This document shows, in pieces, positions 8,416 to 16,203 of a DNA stretch of 64,000 nt. The notes beneath the pieces are model-generated. The model saw only the letters and a list, made by a program, of their open reading frames with translations. It searched no databases and had not been told where the DNA came from. The stretch comes from Achromobacter kerstersii (GTDB lineage: Bacteria > Pseudomonadota > Gammaproteobacteria > Burkholderiales > Burkholderiaceae_B): positions 1,488,001 to 1,552,000 of the forward strand of contig NZ_CADIJQ010000001.1 of the NCBI RefSeq assembly GCF_902859595.1. Direction: 5' to 3'. Each line of letters starts with the position of its first letter. The stretch's first letter is position 1. The translations under genes and the position numbers were made by a program.

Positions 8416-9299
8416 GCGCTTGCGTGACGCAGTGGCTGGGCGCGGGAGCGGTACTGCTCTATCCATCTGACGGACTGTGCAACGCCTCCAAATGGAAAGA
8501 AATGCAGGCTCACCTTTCCATGCGCTGCGGTCAGTCCGGCGGCCAGGCGGTCCACAAACACATCCGGCCCCGCCGTGCCAAACAGCTTGCCAAGCGAGAT
8601 TCCGTACTTGGACCACATCGACGCGCATGCGCTGACGCCGCACAAGGCGGCATAGCGCGCAAGCACCGCGATACCGGCGGGGCCGGGCACGCCCACGCAC
8701 ACGGGATGTTCAATGCCCCGCTCGCGCAGCGCCGTCAGCCACATCAACACGGCGTCCGCATCAAAACCGAACTGCGTAATGATCAAGGGCGCCATGCCGC
8801 GCTCGCTGATACTGCGACACTTTCGTTCAAGCACATTCCACCGATCGGCCGCGCTCATGACCGGGTGGCCCTCTGGATGCCCGCCCACGCCAAGCACCCG
8901 GATGCCGGCGCGCTCGAAAACGCCGGTTTCGATCAGCGAAGCACTGTCTGCAAACGGCCCCATCGGGCTCGATGGATCGCCCGCAATCACAAAGCAGCGT
9001 TCAACGCCGGCTTCGGCAGCCGCGCGTTTGACGAAGGAGTCCAGCCCGGCCAGCGAGACGATGCGGCGTGCCGAAAGGTGCGGCATGGGCTCAAAGCCCA
9101 GTCCGCGAACGGCCCGCGCCGCAGCCAGTCGCGCGTCGTCGTCCTGGCCGGGCAAATAGGGAATGGAAATCGTCGAGCCCGGCACTATCCGCGAACCCGC
9201 GGCGGTCAGCGCTGCAATGTCTCTTGCGCTGACTTCCAACGAATAGGCGTCAGTGATGTTGCGAGCTGGCAGGGTGGTATGAGAGGAAATCAAGGACAT
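8412..9299 (-). CDS. Methylenetetrahydrofolate reductase (MetF-like) family protein
   Basis: 295 residues from ATG 9299; an in-frame TTG at 9329 is inside a palindrome. Although diverged from E. coli MetF, landmark residues can be matched: Glu22 in YSLEVS (catalytic Glu of SFEFFPP), Asp108 in VIAGDP (matching ALRGDLPP), GGHPEGHP (matching YPEVHPEA) and ITQFGFD. MetF reduces 5,10-methylene-THF to 5-methyl-THF with FADH2. It lies just downstream of metR and opposite the mesX-mesD operon, so a methionine-related role is likely. Its stop overlaps the porin 3' end by 4 bp, in convergent orientation. Confidence 0.78.
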   Translation of the reverse strand: MSLISSHTTLPARNITDAYSLEVSARDIAALTAAGSRIVPGSTISIPYLPGQDDDARLAAARAVRGLGFEPMPHLSARRIVSLAGLDSFVKRAAAEAGVERCFVIAGDPSSPMGPFADSASLIETGVFERAGIRVLGVGGHPEGHPVMSAADRWNVLERKCRSISERGMAPLIITQFGFDADAVLMWLTALRERGIEHPVCVGVPGPAGIAVLARYAALCGVSACASMWSKYGISLGKLFGTAGPDVFVDRLAAGLTAAHGKVSLHFFPFGGVAQSVRWIEQYRSRAQPLRHASA

Positions 9300-9314
9300 C
9301 GCTACAGGGCGCGC

Positions 9315-9337
9315 CAAACCGCTTGGCAAGCGGTTTG
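9315..9337. promoter_or_regulatory. Perfect palindrome between metR and the MetF-like gene
   Basis: Arms CAAACCGCTT (9315-9324) and AAGCGGTTTG (9328-9337) are exact reverse complements around GGC. It sits 15 bp upstream of the MetF-like start codon and 16 bp after the metR stop. There is no T-run on the minus strand, so it is more likely an operator or mRNA hairpin than a terminator. Confidence 0.5.
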
Positions 9338-9353
9338 CGTACCACGGTGAAGT

Positions 9354-10277
9354 TCATTCATGGGCGTCTTGCGCCATGGCGGCCGGGGCGACAGTGCCCG
9401 GATGGCGGGCCAGTTCGATGAAGGCCCGCACGTAGTCAATGGCGCTGTCCGCCTCGCGCGCCCCCAGAAAAATCTGCTTGGCGATGCCGCGCACGCCCAG
9501 CCGCACCGGCACCACATCCATCCGGGCCGCGTATTCCTCGACCAGCCAGCGCGGCAGAGCGGCCACACCGCGTCCGCTGGCCACCATCTGCACCATGATG
9601 TCGGTGGTTTCGATGGCTTTATGGCGCTTGGGCGTGACACCGGCCGGCAGCAGGAACTGGTTGTAGATGTCCAGGCGCTCGATGTCCACGGGGTAGCTGA
9701 TCAGCACTTCCTGCGTCAGCTGCCGCGGCTTCACGTACGCAGCCGTTGCCAGGGGGTGGCCCTTGGGCACGACCAGCACCTGCTCGTAGTCGAACACGGG
9801 CTCGAATTTCAGGCCCGGCTTGAACAGCGGGTCGGGCGTAACCAGCAGGTCGATCTCGTAGCCAAAAAGCGCGCCGATCCCGCCGAACTGGAACTTCTGC
9901 TTGACGTCCACATCCACGTCGGGCCACGCCGCCAAATACGGTGAAACCACCTTTAGCAACCACTGATAGCAAGGATGGCATTCCATGCCTATGCGCAGCG
10001 CGCCGCGTTCGCCCTGCGCGAACTGGCCAAGCCGCTCTTCGGCCAGGTCCAGTTGCGGCAACACGCGGTTCGCCACCGCCAGCAGGTATTGGCCGGCCTG
10101 CGTCAAGCGCAGGCTTCGACCTTCGCGCAGCCAGACGTCGGTGCCCAACTGCTGCTCCAGCTTCTTCATGCTGTGGCTCAGGGCCGACTGGGTCAGGTTC
10201 AACACGCCCGCGGCGGCGGTCAACGACCCTTGCTTTTCTACCTGCTGGACGATGCTGAGGTGGATGCGTTCAAGCAT
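9354..10277 (-). CDS. metR: LysR-type regulator of methionine genes, MetR-like
   Basis: 307 residues. The N-terminal winged HTH is at about residues 5-62 (LNLTQSALSHSMKKLEQQLG). The effector domain resembles E. coli MetR more than generic LysR proteins: IGMECHPCYQWL matches IAIECHSCIQWL, and FDYEQVLVVPKGHPLA, YPVDIERLD and VQMVASGRGVAALP also match. MetR uses homocysteine as co-inducer. It is divergent from the flavin reductase-mesX-mesD operon and followed by the MetF-like gene, so it probably controls both sides. Confidence 0.85.
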   Translation of the reverse strand: MLERIHLSIVQQVEKQGSLTAAAGVLNLTQSALSHSMKKLEQQLGTDVWLREGRSLRLTQAGQYLLAVANRVLPQLDLAEERLGQFAQGERGALRIGMECHPCYQWLLKVVSPYLAAWPDVDVDVKQKFQFGGIGALFGYEIDLLVTPDPLFKPGLKFEPVFDYEQVLVVPKGHPLATAAYVKPRQLTQEVLISYPVDIERLDIYNQFLLPAGVTPKRHKAIETTDIMVQMVASGRGVAALPRWLVEEYAARMDVVPVRLGVRGIAKQIFLGAREADSAIDYVRAFIELARHPGTVAPAAMAQDAHE

Positions 10278-10303
10278 TCAGATGATTCCTGCTCATGGAT
10301 TGT

Positions 10304-10326
10304 TGAATTAAAACCATTTTACTTCA
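10304..10326. promoter_or_regulatory. Imperfect dyad, candidate MetR operator
   Basis: TGAA-N2-AAAA (10304-10313) and TTTT-N2-TTCA (10317-10326) form an inverted repeat with a 3-bp centre in the metR/flavin-reductase intergenic region. It has LysR-type dyad symmetry with the TGAA/TTCA ends seen in MetR sites, but the spacing differs from the short classic MetR site. Binding is inferred. Confidence 0.45.
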
Positions 10327-10420
10327 TCGGTACCCTCCTCTAGCATGCGGTTCCAGCTTGATGCTGCAACTGCACAAAAACAGATGCGGCGCCGGGTAGA
10401 TCCATTCATGTGAAGCAAAG

Positions 10421-11002
10421 ATGACACGTCCACTCCGTCTAGTCGCAGTTTCCGGCGGACTGCAACGCCCCTCCAAGTCAGCGGCCCTGGCAGAGCACCT
10501 GCTGGATCTGATCGCCGATGAAGTCCCGTGCGAACAGCACCTGGTTGAACTGGGTCAGCTCGCCCCGCAACTTGCTGGCGCCGTCTGGCGCTCGCAATTG
10601 CCCGACACGGTGGAACGCGAGCTTGGCGCGGTCGAACAAGCGGACATCCTGGTGGTGACAACCCCGGTCTACCGCGGCTCGTACACGGGCCTGTTCAAGC
10701 ACTTCTTCGATTTCATTCATCAGGACGCCCTGATCGACAAGCCCGTCTTGTTGGCGGCCACCGGCGGCAGCGAACGCCATGCCTTGATGATCGACCACCA
10801 ATTGCGGCCGCTGTTCAGCTTCTTCCAGGCACGTACCTTGCCGCTGGGCGTCTACGCCACCGACAAGGATTTTGCCGACTACCGCGTGCAGGATATGGCC
10901 CTGATCGAACGGGCCAGACTGGCCGTGCAGCGCGCATTGCCCTTAATCGAATTGATGCGCCACCCACGCACCGCCGCCGCAGAAGAAGCGGTCGCAGTCT
11001 GA
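10421..11002 (+). CDS. NAD(P)H-dependent FMN reductase (SsuE/MsuE family)
   Basis: 193 residues with a flavodoxin-like fold: LRLVAVSGGLQRPSKSAAL is the FMN-phosphate loop and TTPVYRGSYTGLFKHFFD is the signature of SsuE/MsuE reductases. These supply free FMNH2 to a partner monooxygenase. No alkanesulfonate monooxygenase is nearby. The next genes are mesX and mesD, whose activity is reported to need oxygen, so I infer that this enzyme feeds reduced flavin to that system. First gene of the operon. Confidence 0.85.
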   Translation: MTRPLRLVAVSGGLQRPSKSAALAEHLLDLIADEVPCEQHLVELGQLAPQLAGAVWRSQLPDTVERELGAVEQADILVVTTPVYRGSYTGLFKHFFDFIHQDALIDKPVLLAATGGSERHALMIDHQLRPLFSFFQARTLPLGVYATDKDFADYRVQDMALIERARLAVQRALPLIELMRHPRTAAAEEAVAV

Positions 11003-11105
11003 CGCAAAGCCAATTCAGCCGCCGCCCGCAGCGGCGATAGCGTCCGCCGCCAAGCGGCAGCCGGACTCCGTATTTCTTTCGCCAAAATCAGCACACCCCA
11101 ACACC

Positions 11106-12089
11106 ATGAGCAACGCGTTCACATTCAACATCAAGAGCATTCCTTTTGATGAAAATTATCAGCCCTCCGACAGCACGCGCATCACGACCAACTTCGCCAA
11201 TCTGGCACGGGGCGCGAGTCGCCAGGAGAATCTGCGCAACACGCTGAAGATGATCGACAGGCGCTTCAATAATCTGGCGCATTGGGACAACCCCAAAGCG
11301 GATCGCTACACCGTCGAACTCGAAATCATCTCCGTTGAAATGAACATCGCCGCCAACGGCGGCAGTGATGCGTTTCCGCTGATTGAAATCCTGAAGACCA
11401 ATATCGTTGACCGCCAGAACAACGAACGCATCGAAGGGATCGTCGGGAATAACTTCTCTTCGTACGTGCGCGACTACGACTTCAGCGTGCTTTTGCAAGA
11501 GCACAACAAGAACAAATCCACCTTCAGCTCGCCTGACGGTTTCGGCGAGCTGCACGGCAAGCTGTTCAAGCACTTTGTCAGTTCCAGCGCTTACCAAGAA
11601 CGGTTCAGCAAGCCGCCGGTCATCTGCATCAGCGCCTCGAGCAGCAAGACGTACCTGCGCACTGAAAACCAGCACCCCATCCTGGGCGTTGAATATCAGC
11701 AAAACGAGTTCTCGCCGACGGACCAGTACTTCGAAAAAATGGGCTTGCAGGTCCGTTACTTCATGCCCCCGGGCAGCGCCGCACCGTTGGCCTTTTACTT
11801 TCAGGGCGACCTGCTTGGCCACTACACGAACCTTGAGCTGATCAGCATCATCAGCACGATGGAAACGTTCCAGAAGATCTACCGTCCCGAGATCTACAAC
11901 GCCAATTCCGCCGCGGGGAACTTCTATCAACCGAGCCTGAAGAATCAGGATTACTCGCTGACGCAGATTGTCTATGACCGCGAAGAGCGCAGCCAGCTTG
12001 CCGTGAAGCAGGGAAAGTTCACGGAAGAGCACTTCATCAAGCCCTACAAGCAAGTGCTGGAAAGCTGGGCCGCCAACTACGCGCACTAA
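11106..12089 (+). CDS. mesX: MesX (DUF1852), partner of the MesD methionine synthase
   Basis: 327 residues starting MSNAFTFNIKSIPFDENY, matching the DUF1852 family in length and character; no signal peptide or membrane segment. It lies 103 bp after the flavin reductase and 32 bp before mesD on the same strand. Published genetics on core methionine synthases (Price and colleagues) found that MesD needs a DUF1852 protein and oxygen but not 5-methyl-THF or cobalamin. The chemical role of DUF1852 is not established to my knowledge. The identification rests on sequence character plus the diagnostic pairing with MesD. Confidence 0.88.
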   Translation: MSNAFTFNIKSIPFDENYQPSDSTRITTNFANLARGASRQENLRNTLKMIDRRFNNLAHWDNPKADRYTVELEIISVEMNIAANGGSDAFPLIEILKTNIVDRQNNERIEGIVGNNFSSYVRDYDFSVLLQEHNKNKSTFSSPDGFGELHGKLFKHFVSSSAYQERFSKPPVICISASSSKTYLRTENQHPILGVEYQQNEFSPTDQYFEKMGLQVRYFMPPGSAAPLAFYFQGDLLGHYTNLELISIISTMETFQKIYRPEIYNANSAAGNFYQPSLKNQDYSLTQIVYDREERSQLAVKQGKFTEEHFIKPYKQVLESWAANYAH

Positions 12090-12121
12090 TCACTCAAAAA
12101 ACACACGAGACCACGCTGATC

Positions 12122-13150
12122 ATGAAAAAACTACTGCCCACCTCCACCGCCGGCAGCCTGCCCAAGCCTTCGTGGCTTGCCCAGCCTGAAAAACTCTGGT
12201 CGCCTTGGAAACTGCAAGACGACGAGCTGATCGAAGGCAAACAAGACGCCTTGCGCCTGGCGCTGCAAGAACAACAGCACGCGGGCATTGATATCGTCAG
12301 CGACGGCGAGCAAACCCGTCAGCACTTTGTCACGACGTTCATCGAGCATCTCGACGGCGTCGATTTCGAAAAGCGCGAGACCGTCCGGATTCGTGATCGC
12401 TATGACGCGAGCGTGCCGACCGTCGTGGGCGCCGTCAGCCGTCAAAAGCCGGTGTTCGTTGAAGACGCCAAGTTCCTGCGTCAGCAAACCAAGCAACCCA
12501 TCAAGTGGGCGCTGCCAGGCCCCATGACGATGATCGATACGCTGTACGACGCCCACTACAAGAGCCGCGAAAAGCTGGCATGGGAATTCGCCAAGATCCT
12601 GAACCAGGAAGCCCGCGAATTGGAAGCCGCAGGCGTGGACATCATCCAATTCGATGAGCCGGCATTCAACGTGTTCTTCGACGAAGTGAACGACTGGGGC
12701 ATCGCCACCCTGGAACGCGCCATCGAAGGCCTGAAGTGCGAAACCGCCGTGCACATCTGCTACGGCTACGGCATCAAGGCCAACACCGACTGGAAGAAGA
12801 CGCTGGGGTCCGAGTGGCGTCAGTACGAGGAATCGTTCCCCAAGCTGCAACAGTCCAGTATCGACATCATCTCGCTGGAATGCCACAACTCGCACGTGCC
12901 GATCGATCTGCTCGAACTGGTTCGCGGCAAGAAGGTGATGGTCGGCGCCATCGACGTGGCGAGCGACAAGGTTGAAACGCCGGAAGAAGTGGCCAATACG
13001 CTGAGAAAGGCGCTGAAGTTTGTGGATGCCGACAAGCTGTATCCGTGCACGAACTGCGGCATGGCACCGTTGTCGCGGGCTATTGCGAAGGGCAAGCTGC
13101 TCGCTTTGAGCGAAGGCGCGGAAATCGTTCGCAAGGAACTGTTGGGCTGA
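12122..13150 (+). CDS. mesD: MesD, core (folate-independent) methionine synthase
   Basis: 342 residues, less than half of MetE and matching only its catalytic C-terminal barrel; the folate-binding N-terminal half is absent. Predicted zinc ligands in MetE order are His211 and Cys213 (VHICYG), Glu253 (SLECHN) and Cys312 (TNCGM). IIQFDEPAF is the homocysteine-binding strand. It methylates homocysteine to methionine with a donor still uncertain. The partner mesX and a MetR-like regulator are adjacent, supporting MesD over other UROD/MetE-like proteins. Confidence 0.9.
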   Translation: MKKLLPTSTAGSLPKPSWLAQPEKLWSPWKLQDDELIEGKQDALRLALQEQQHAGIDIVSDGEQTRQHFVTTFIEHLDGVDFEKRETVRIRDRYDASVPTVVGAVSRQKPVFVEDAKFLRQQTKQPIKWALPGPMTMIDTLYDAHYKSREKLAWEFAKILNQEARELEAAGVDIIQFDEPAFNVFFDEVNDWGIATLERAIEGLKCETAVHICYGYGIKANTDWKKTLGSEWRQYEESFPKLQQSSIDIISLECHNSHVPIDLLELVRGKKVMVGAIDVASDKVETPEEVANTLRKALKFVDADKLYPCTNCGMAPLSRAIAKGKLLALSEGAEIVRKELLG

Positions 13151-13245
13151 TGCTGAGCTGAAGCGGTAAGGGGTGCGAAAGGCTTAAAGCGATAAGAAGC
13201 CATCTACGGTTTCACCCAACGCAGCCTTCCCCCCTCACACCCATG

Positions 13246-13271
13246 AAAAAAGGCGCCGAGGCGCCTTTTTT
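13246..13271. terminator. Bidirectional rho-independent terminator after mesD
   Basis: A run of A, then GGCGC-CGAG-GCGCC, then a run of T makes a GC-rich hairpin flanked by A/T tracts on both sides. It can end the mes operon on the plus strand and the convergent Bug-protein gene on the minus strand. Confidence 0.9.
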
Positions 13272-13302
13272 CGCGATGGAGTCAGTCTGACACCTGATTT
13301 CT

Positions 13303-14286
13303 CTACTGTTCCTTCAGCCCCAACGACTTCATCAATGGGGCGAACAATTTCTTCTCGTCCTGCACGCGAGCGGTGTAGTCGGCCACGCTCAGCGGTAGCG
13401 CCTCGGCGCCGGCGTCCAGGAACCGCGCCTTGATCTCCGGCCGCGCCAGCACCTTATTGATTTCGCCGTTCATGCGATCGACCACATCATCGCGGGTGCC
13501 GGCGGCGGCATAAACGCCGAACAGGCTGTCCGCGAAAACGCCGTCAATGCCGGCCTCAGAAAAGGTTCGTATGTCGGGCGCGACAGCTGCCCGTTGCCGG
13601 CTCGCCACCGCCAGCACCTTCAGTTTGCCCGCTTGCACCATGGGAAAGACCGTGGCCGGTCCAAACGCAAAGTCGATCTGGCCCGCGGCCAAGTCTTGTA
13701 TCGCCGGCGCCACGCCGCGATATGGCGCATGGGTGGCCTGCATGCCGGTAGCCTGCTTGAGCAGCTCGCCAGCCAGATGCGGCGTCGTGCCGTTGCCCGC
13801 CGACCCGTAGTTAAGCGGATTGGGCTGTTTGCGCGCGTATTCGACGAATGCTTCGAGCGTATCGACACCCAGCGAGGACCGGACGAACAGGAACAACTGG
13901 CTGTTGGCCAACAAGGCGACCGGCCGCAGGTCCCGTTGCGGATCAAACGGCATGCTGGCGAACATCAGCGGGTTGACCGATTCGGTCGTCGATGGATTGA
14001 GCAAGAAGGTGTGGTTGTCTCCCCCGTTGCGCACGACCTCGGCGCCCGCCAGGTTGCCGCCCGCGCCGCCCCGATTCTCCACGATGACGGTCTGTTTCAA
14101 TCCCTCGGCCAAATGCGGCTGTACCGTGCGCGCCAGCACATCAACCAGCCCGCCAGGGGCCAGCCCCACGACCAGACGCACCGGCTTGGAGGGCCAGGCT
14201 TGAGGCGGCGTTTGCGCTTGGCTGCCCGTCGCCCAGCCAGCCAGCGCCAGCATCATCAAGGCCAGGCAATGTCTACGCAGCAGCAT
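13303..14286 (-). CDS. Tripartite tricarboxylate transporter substrate-binding protein (Bug/TctC family)
   Basis: 327 residues from ATG 14286, preceded by AAGGAG at proper spacing; a longer in-frame start lies past this site. A signal peptide ends near GSQAQ. WPSKPVRLVVGLAPGG and the NYGSAGNGTTPHLAGEL stretch are Bug-family signatures; the mature protein binds a carboxylated ligand in the periplasm. No TctA/TctB membrane genes are nearby, which is normal for orphan Bug genes in Alcaligenaceae. The 3' part is duplicated at 17445-18002. Confidence 0.9.
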   Translation of the reverse strand: MLLRRHCLALMMLALAGWATGSQAQTPPQAWPSKPVRLVVGLAPGGLVDVLARTVQPHLAEGLKQTVIVENRGGAGGNLAGAEVVRNGGDNHTFLLNPSTTESVNPLMFASMPFDPQRDLRPVALLANSQLFLFVRSSLGVDTLEAFVEYARKQPNPLNYGSAGNGTTPHLAGELLKQATGMQATHAPYRGVAPAIQDLAAGQIDFAFGPATVFPMVQAGKLKVLAVASRQRAAVAPDIRTFSEAGIDGVFADSLFGVYAAAGTRDDVVDRMNGEINKVLARPEIKARFLDAGAEALPLSVADYTARVQDEKKLFAPLMKSLGLKEQ

Positions 14287-14694
14287 GCGATTCTCCTTAT
14301 GGGGCGCCACCGCGCGATCCTGCGTACGGTGCGTCAGGTGCCGCACCCCGGTGAACCACCTTGATGCCTCATCGCGGTGGAGCCCTGCATCAGGCGCTTA
14401 TTCTTCACAAAAGTTTAAGCATAAAGAATCCCGGATAACCCTAGTTTGCTGGGGAGGAACAAGCGGGGCTTAACAAGGCCACAACGTACTCATGCGACCG
14501 GCCAATGTCCGCCTTTAAACCGGGTTCGTAGCTGTAGCTTCTCAAAGCCCTGCTTTCGTCAAAGCCTAGGCGAGACCTTGTTGCACAAGGCTCGCATGTC
14601 ATTGGAGCAGACTCGGCGACTAGACTGTTTGAACGCCGGCAGATTGTCTTCGATCAACGATGCGTAGGCCAGCAGGCGCGTCAAGGCAGGTATC
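14287..14694. other. Intergenic stretch with guaA-derived repeat, no convincing gene
   Basis: 408 bp between the Bug and SnoaL-like genes. It contains repeat A (14469-14528) and otherwise only a short minus-strand frame running into the SnoaL-like 3' end, whose product (with the piece YASLIEDNLPAFK) I do not recognise and which may be a decayed gene end. No terminator with a T-run is visible. Confidence 0.5.
14469..14528 (+). repeat. Repeat A: guaA-related direct repeat, candidate attachment-site remnant
   Basis: 60 bp matching 18003-18062 at 52 of 60 positions in the same orientation. The inner 26 bases (14479-14504) match guaA coding sequence at 20154-20179 at 24 of 26 positions. Lying beyond the 3' end of guaA, it fits an outer attachment site left by an element that integrated in guaA. 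Confidence 0.6.
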
Positions 14695-15087
14695 TCAATC
14701 GACCATGGCCCGGCGAACCATTTCACTGTCCACATACTGCTCCATGCTGGCAATCTTGCCATTCTCTAGACGATAGAGATGGGCAAAGGTAGCTCGCATG
14801 GATCTTCCAGTCCTCAGATACGTTCCGGAATAAACACCGAAGGCAGCGACTTGGTCGCCGTCGGCCAGATAAGTGTGGACCTTGGCCTGATAGCCTTCCC
14901 ATTCGGTCGCCAGCCGGTGGAACACCTTGGCGAAGATTTCTTCAGGCCCAGTGTAAGTTCCGGCATAGGGAAACCCCGCCGCCTCGGTCCAGGTGGCATC
15001 AGCGGCCAAGGCGGCAAGCAGGTGCTTGCCGTTCTCTTCGGATGGGCCTTCATAGGTCGCGCGGATGATGTCCAGGTTGGTCGTCAT
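14695..15087 (-). CDS. SnoaL-like / NTF2-fold protein
   Basis: 130 residues starting MTTNLDIIRATYEG. The pattern of an N-terminal helix, AALAADATWTEAAGFPYAGTYTGPEEI, and a strand-rich C-terminus with FAHLYRLENGKIASMEQYVD is typical of SnoaL-like polyketide-cyclase/NTF2 proteins. It starts four bases after the stop of the MBL-fold gene, so the two are co-transcribed. Some family members are isomerases or dehydratases, but many have no known activity. No function is assigned. Confidence 0.75.
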   Translation of the reverse strand: MTTNLDIIRATYEGPSEENGKHLLAALAADATWTEAAGFPYAGTYTGPEEIFAKVFHRLATEWEGYQAKVHTYLADGDQVAAFGVYSGTYLRTGRSMRATFAHLYRLENGKIASMEQYVDSEMVRRAMVD

Positions 15088-15091
15088 TGTC

Positions 15092-15991
15092 TCAACCCCA
15101 CTTCATCTCGCCGGTCGCTACCTTGGCACCGATCTGCAAGGCAATGCCCATGCCGGCGTCTGGATAGCGTTGGGTCATTGCCGCGATGAGGTCGGCGCTG
15201 TTGGCGGCCTTGGCCAGTTCTTGTTCGAACGCCAACAGATAGTCACGCGTGTAGAGAATTGCCGAAAGGTCGGTGGCTGCGTTGACCGCCATGTGACCGG
15301 GAACCACCACGGTGGGTTTGCGCGCGGCAATGGCTTCGAGATTCTTCACCCACGTGGCGCGGGCCTCGGCACCCTGCGTGTCCGCAGTCCAGACGTGCAC
15401 GCCAGAGAACACCAGAACGCCGCCGAACACGGCTTTCAACGAAGGCACCCAGATGTAGCGGCGGTTGGCCAGGCCATCGGCATCGACGAATTCGATGTCA
15501 TGACCTTCCAGGCTAAGCGCAGGACCATCGAAGGCTTCCGGCATCACGATATCGTCCAACGTCTGCGGACCGTTCTCCTTGAGCTGCGGGCCCCAGGTCG
15601 CCAGTTTCTTTTCCACGTTGCCCTTGATGGCTGCAATCGTGGACGATGCGGCGATGACCCGCGCCCGGGGAAAAGCTGCAGTGATGGGTGCAAGGCTGAA
15701 GTAGTAGTCGGGATCGCTCTGGCTGATATAGATCGTGGTCAGCTGCTTGCCGCTGGCCTTGATCGCTTCGGCAAGCGCCTTGCCGTTAGGAAGCGTGAAG
15801 CCAGCATCGATCAGCACTGCCTCGCGCGCACCGGCAATCAATACGGGAGCACGGAAGAAACCGTTCTCGCCGGCGGGAAAGTGTTTCCAAGTCAATTCGG
15901 TAGTAGCGGCCATAACGTTCTTTACTCCCAGGATGGCGGTCGCGACAGTCGCGGCCGCTACGGTTCTTAATACATCTCTTCGTGTTGCCAT
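15092..15991 (-). CDS. Exported MBL-fold protein with altered metal-ligand motif
   Basis: 299 residues from ATG 15991. The N-terminus MATRRDVLRTVAAATVATAI has a twin-arginine-like RRxxLR motif and hydrophobic core, so Tat export is possible. The body shows a metallo-beta-lactamase fold: AVLIDAGFTLPNGK, a strand-loop at residues 88-98 (YISQSDPDYYF) and VVVPGHMAV. Where the family normally has HxHxDH, this protein reads QSDPDY (residues 91-96), keeping the Asp but lacking the histidines. The late PGH histidine is present. It is co-transcribed with the SnoaL-like gene and divergent from a LysR gene. Catalysis is doubtful or uses a different metal set. Confidence 0.78.
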   Translation of the reverse strand: MATRRDVLRTVAAATVATAILGVKNVMAATTELTWKHFPAGENGFFRAPVLIAGAREAVLIDAGFTLPNGKALAEAIKASGKQLTTIYISQSDPDYYFSLAPITAAFPRARVIAASSTIAAIKGNVEKKLATWGPQLKENGPQTLDDIVMPEAFDGPALSLEGHDIEFVDADGLANRRYIWVPSLKAVFGGVLVFSGVHVWTADTQGAEARATWVKNLEAIAARKPTVVVPGHMAVNAATDLSAILYTRDYLLAFEQELAKAANSADLIAAMTQRYPDAGMGIALQIGAKVATGEMKWG

Positions 15992-16151
15992 GATTGCACC
16001 GGCTAAAAATATAGATGGAAGGTTCAAGCCGCTTGAATCTGATCCAGCAGCGCACTTGGGTTGGAATAGGCAGCGCTCAGGCTCAACAGGATGCGCTTGA
16101 CCTCGCAATGCAGGGCCTTGTGCATGGTCTTTTCCTGTGACTAAGCGGCAG

Positions 16152-16169
16152 ATGTTAGCTCTCTAACAT
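16152..16169. promoter_or_regulatory. Perfect dyad between MBL-fold and LysR genes, candidate operator
   Basis: ATGTTAG-CTCT-CTAACAT, 7-bp arms, located 35 bp before the LysR start and about 160 bp before the MBL-fold start. The position and symmetry suit a LysR binding site. Confidence 0.5.
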
Positions 16170-16203
16170 TGACTATTAAACACATACCGGATATATGATC
16201 TGT

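Noticed and set aside
10278..10420. SAM or cobalamin riboswitch upstream of the mes operon
   Set aside because: The 143-bp region is short and shows only a LysR-type dyad, no conserved riboswitch core.
12122..13150. Truncated metE pseudogene
   Set aside because: The frame is complete with all four zinc ligands and is paired with DUF1852, which fits the known short MesD family.
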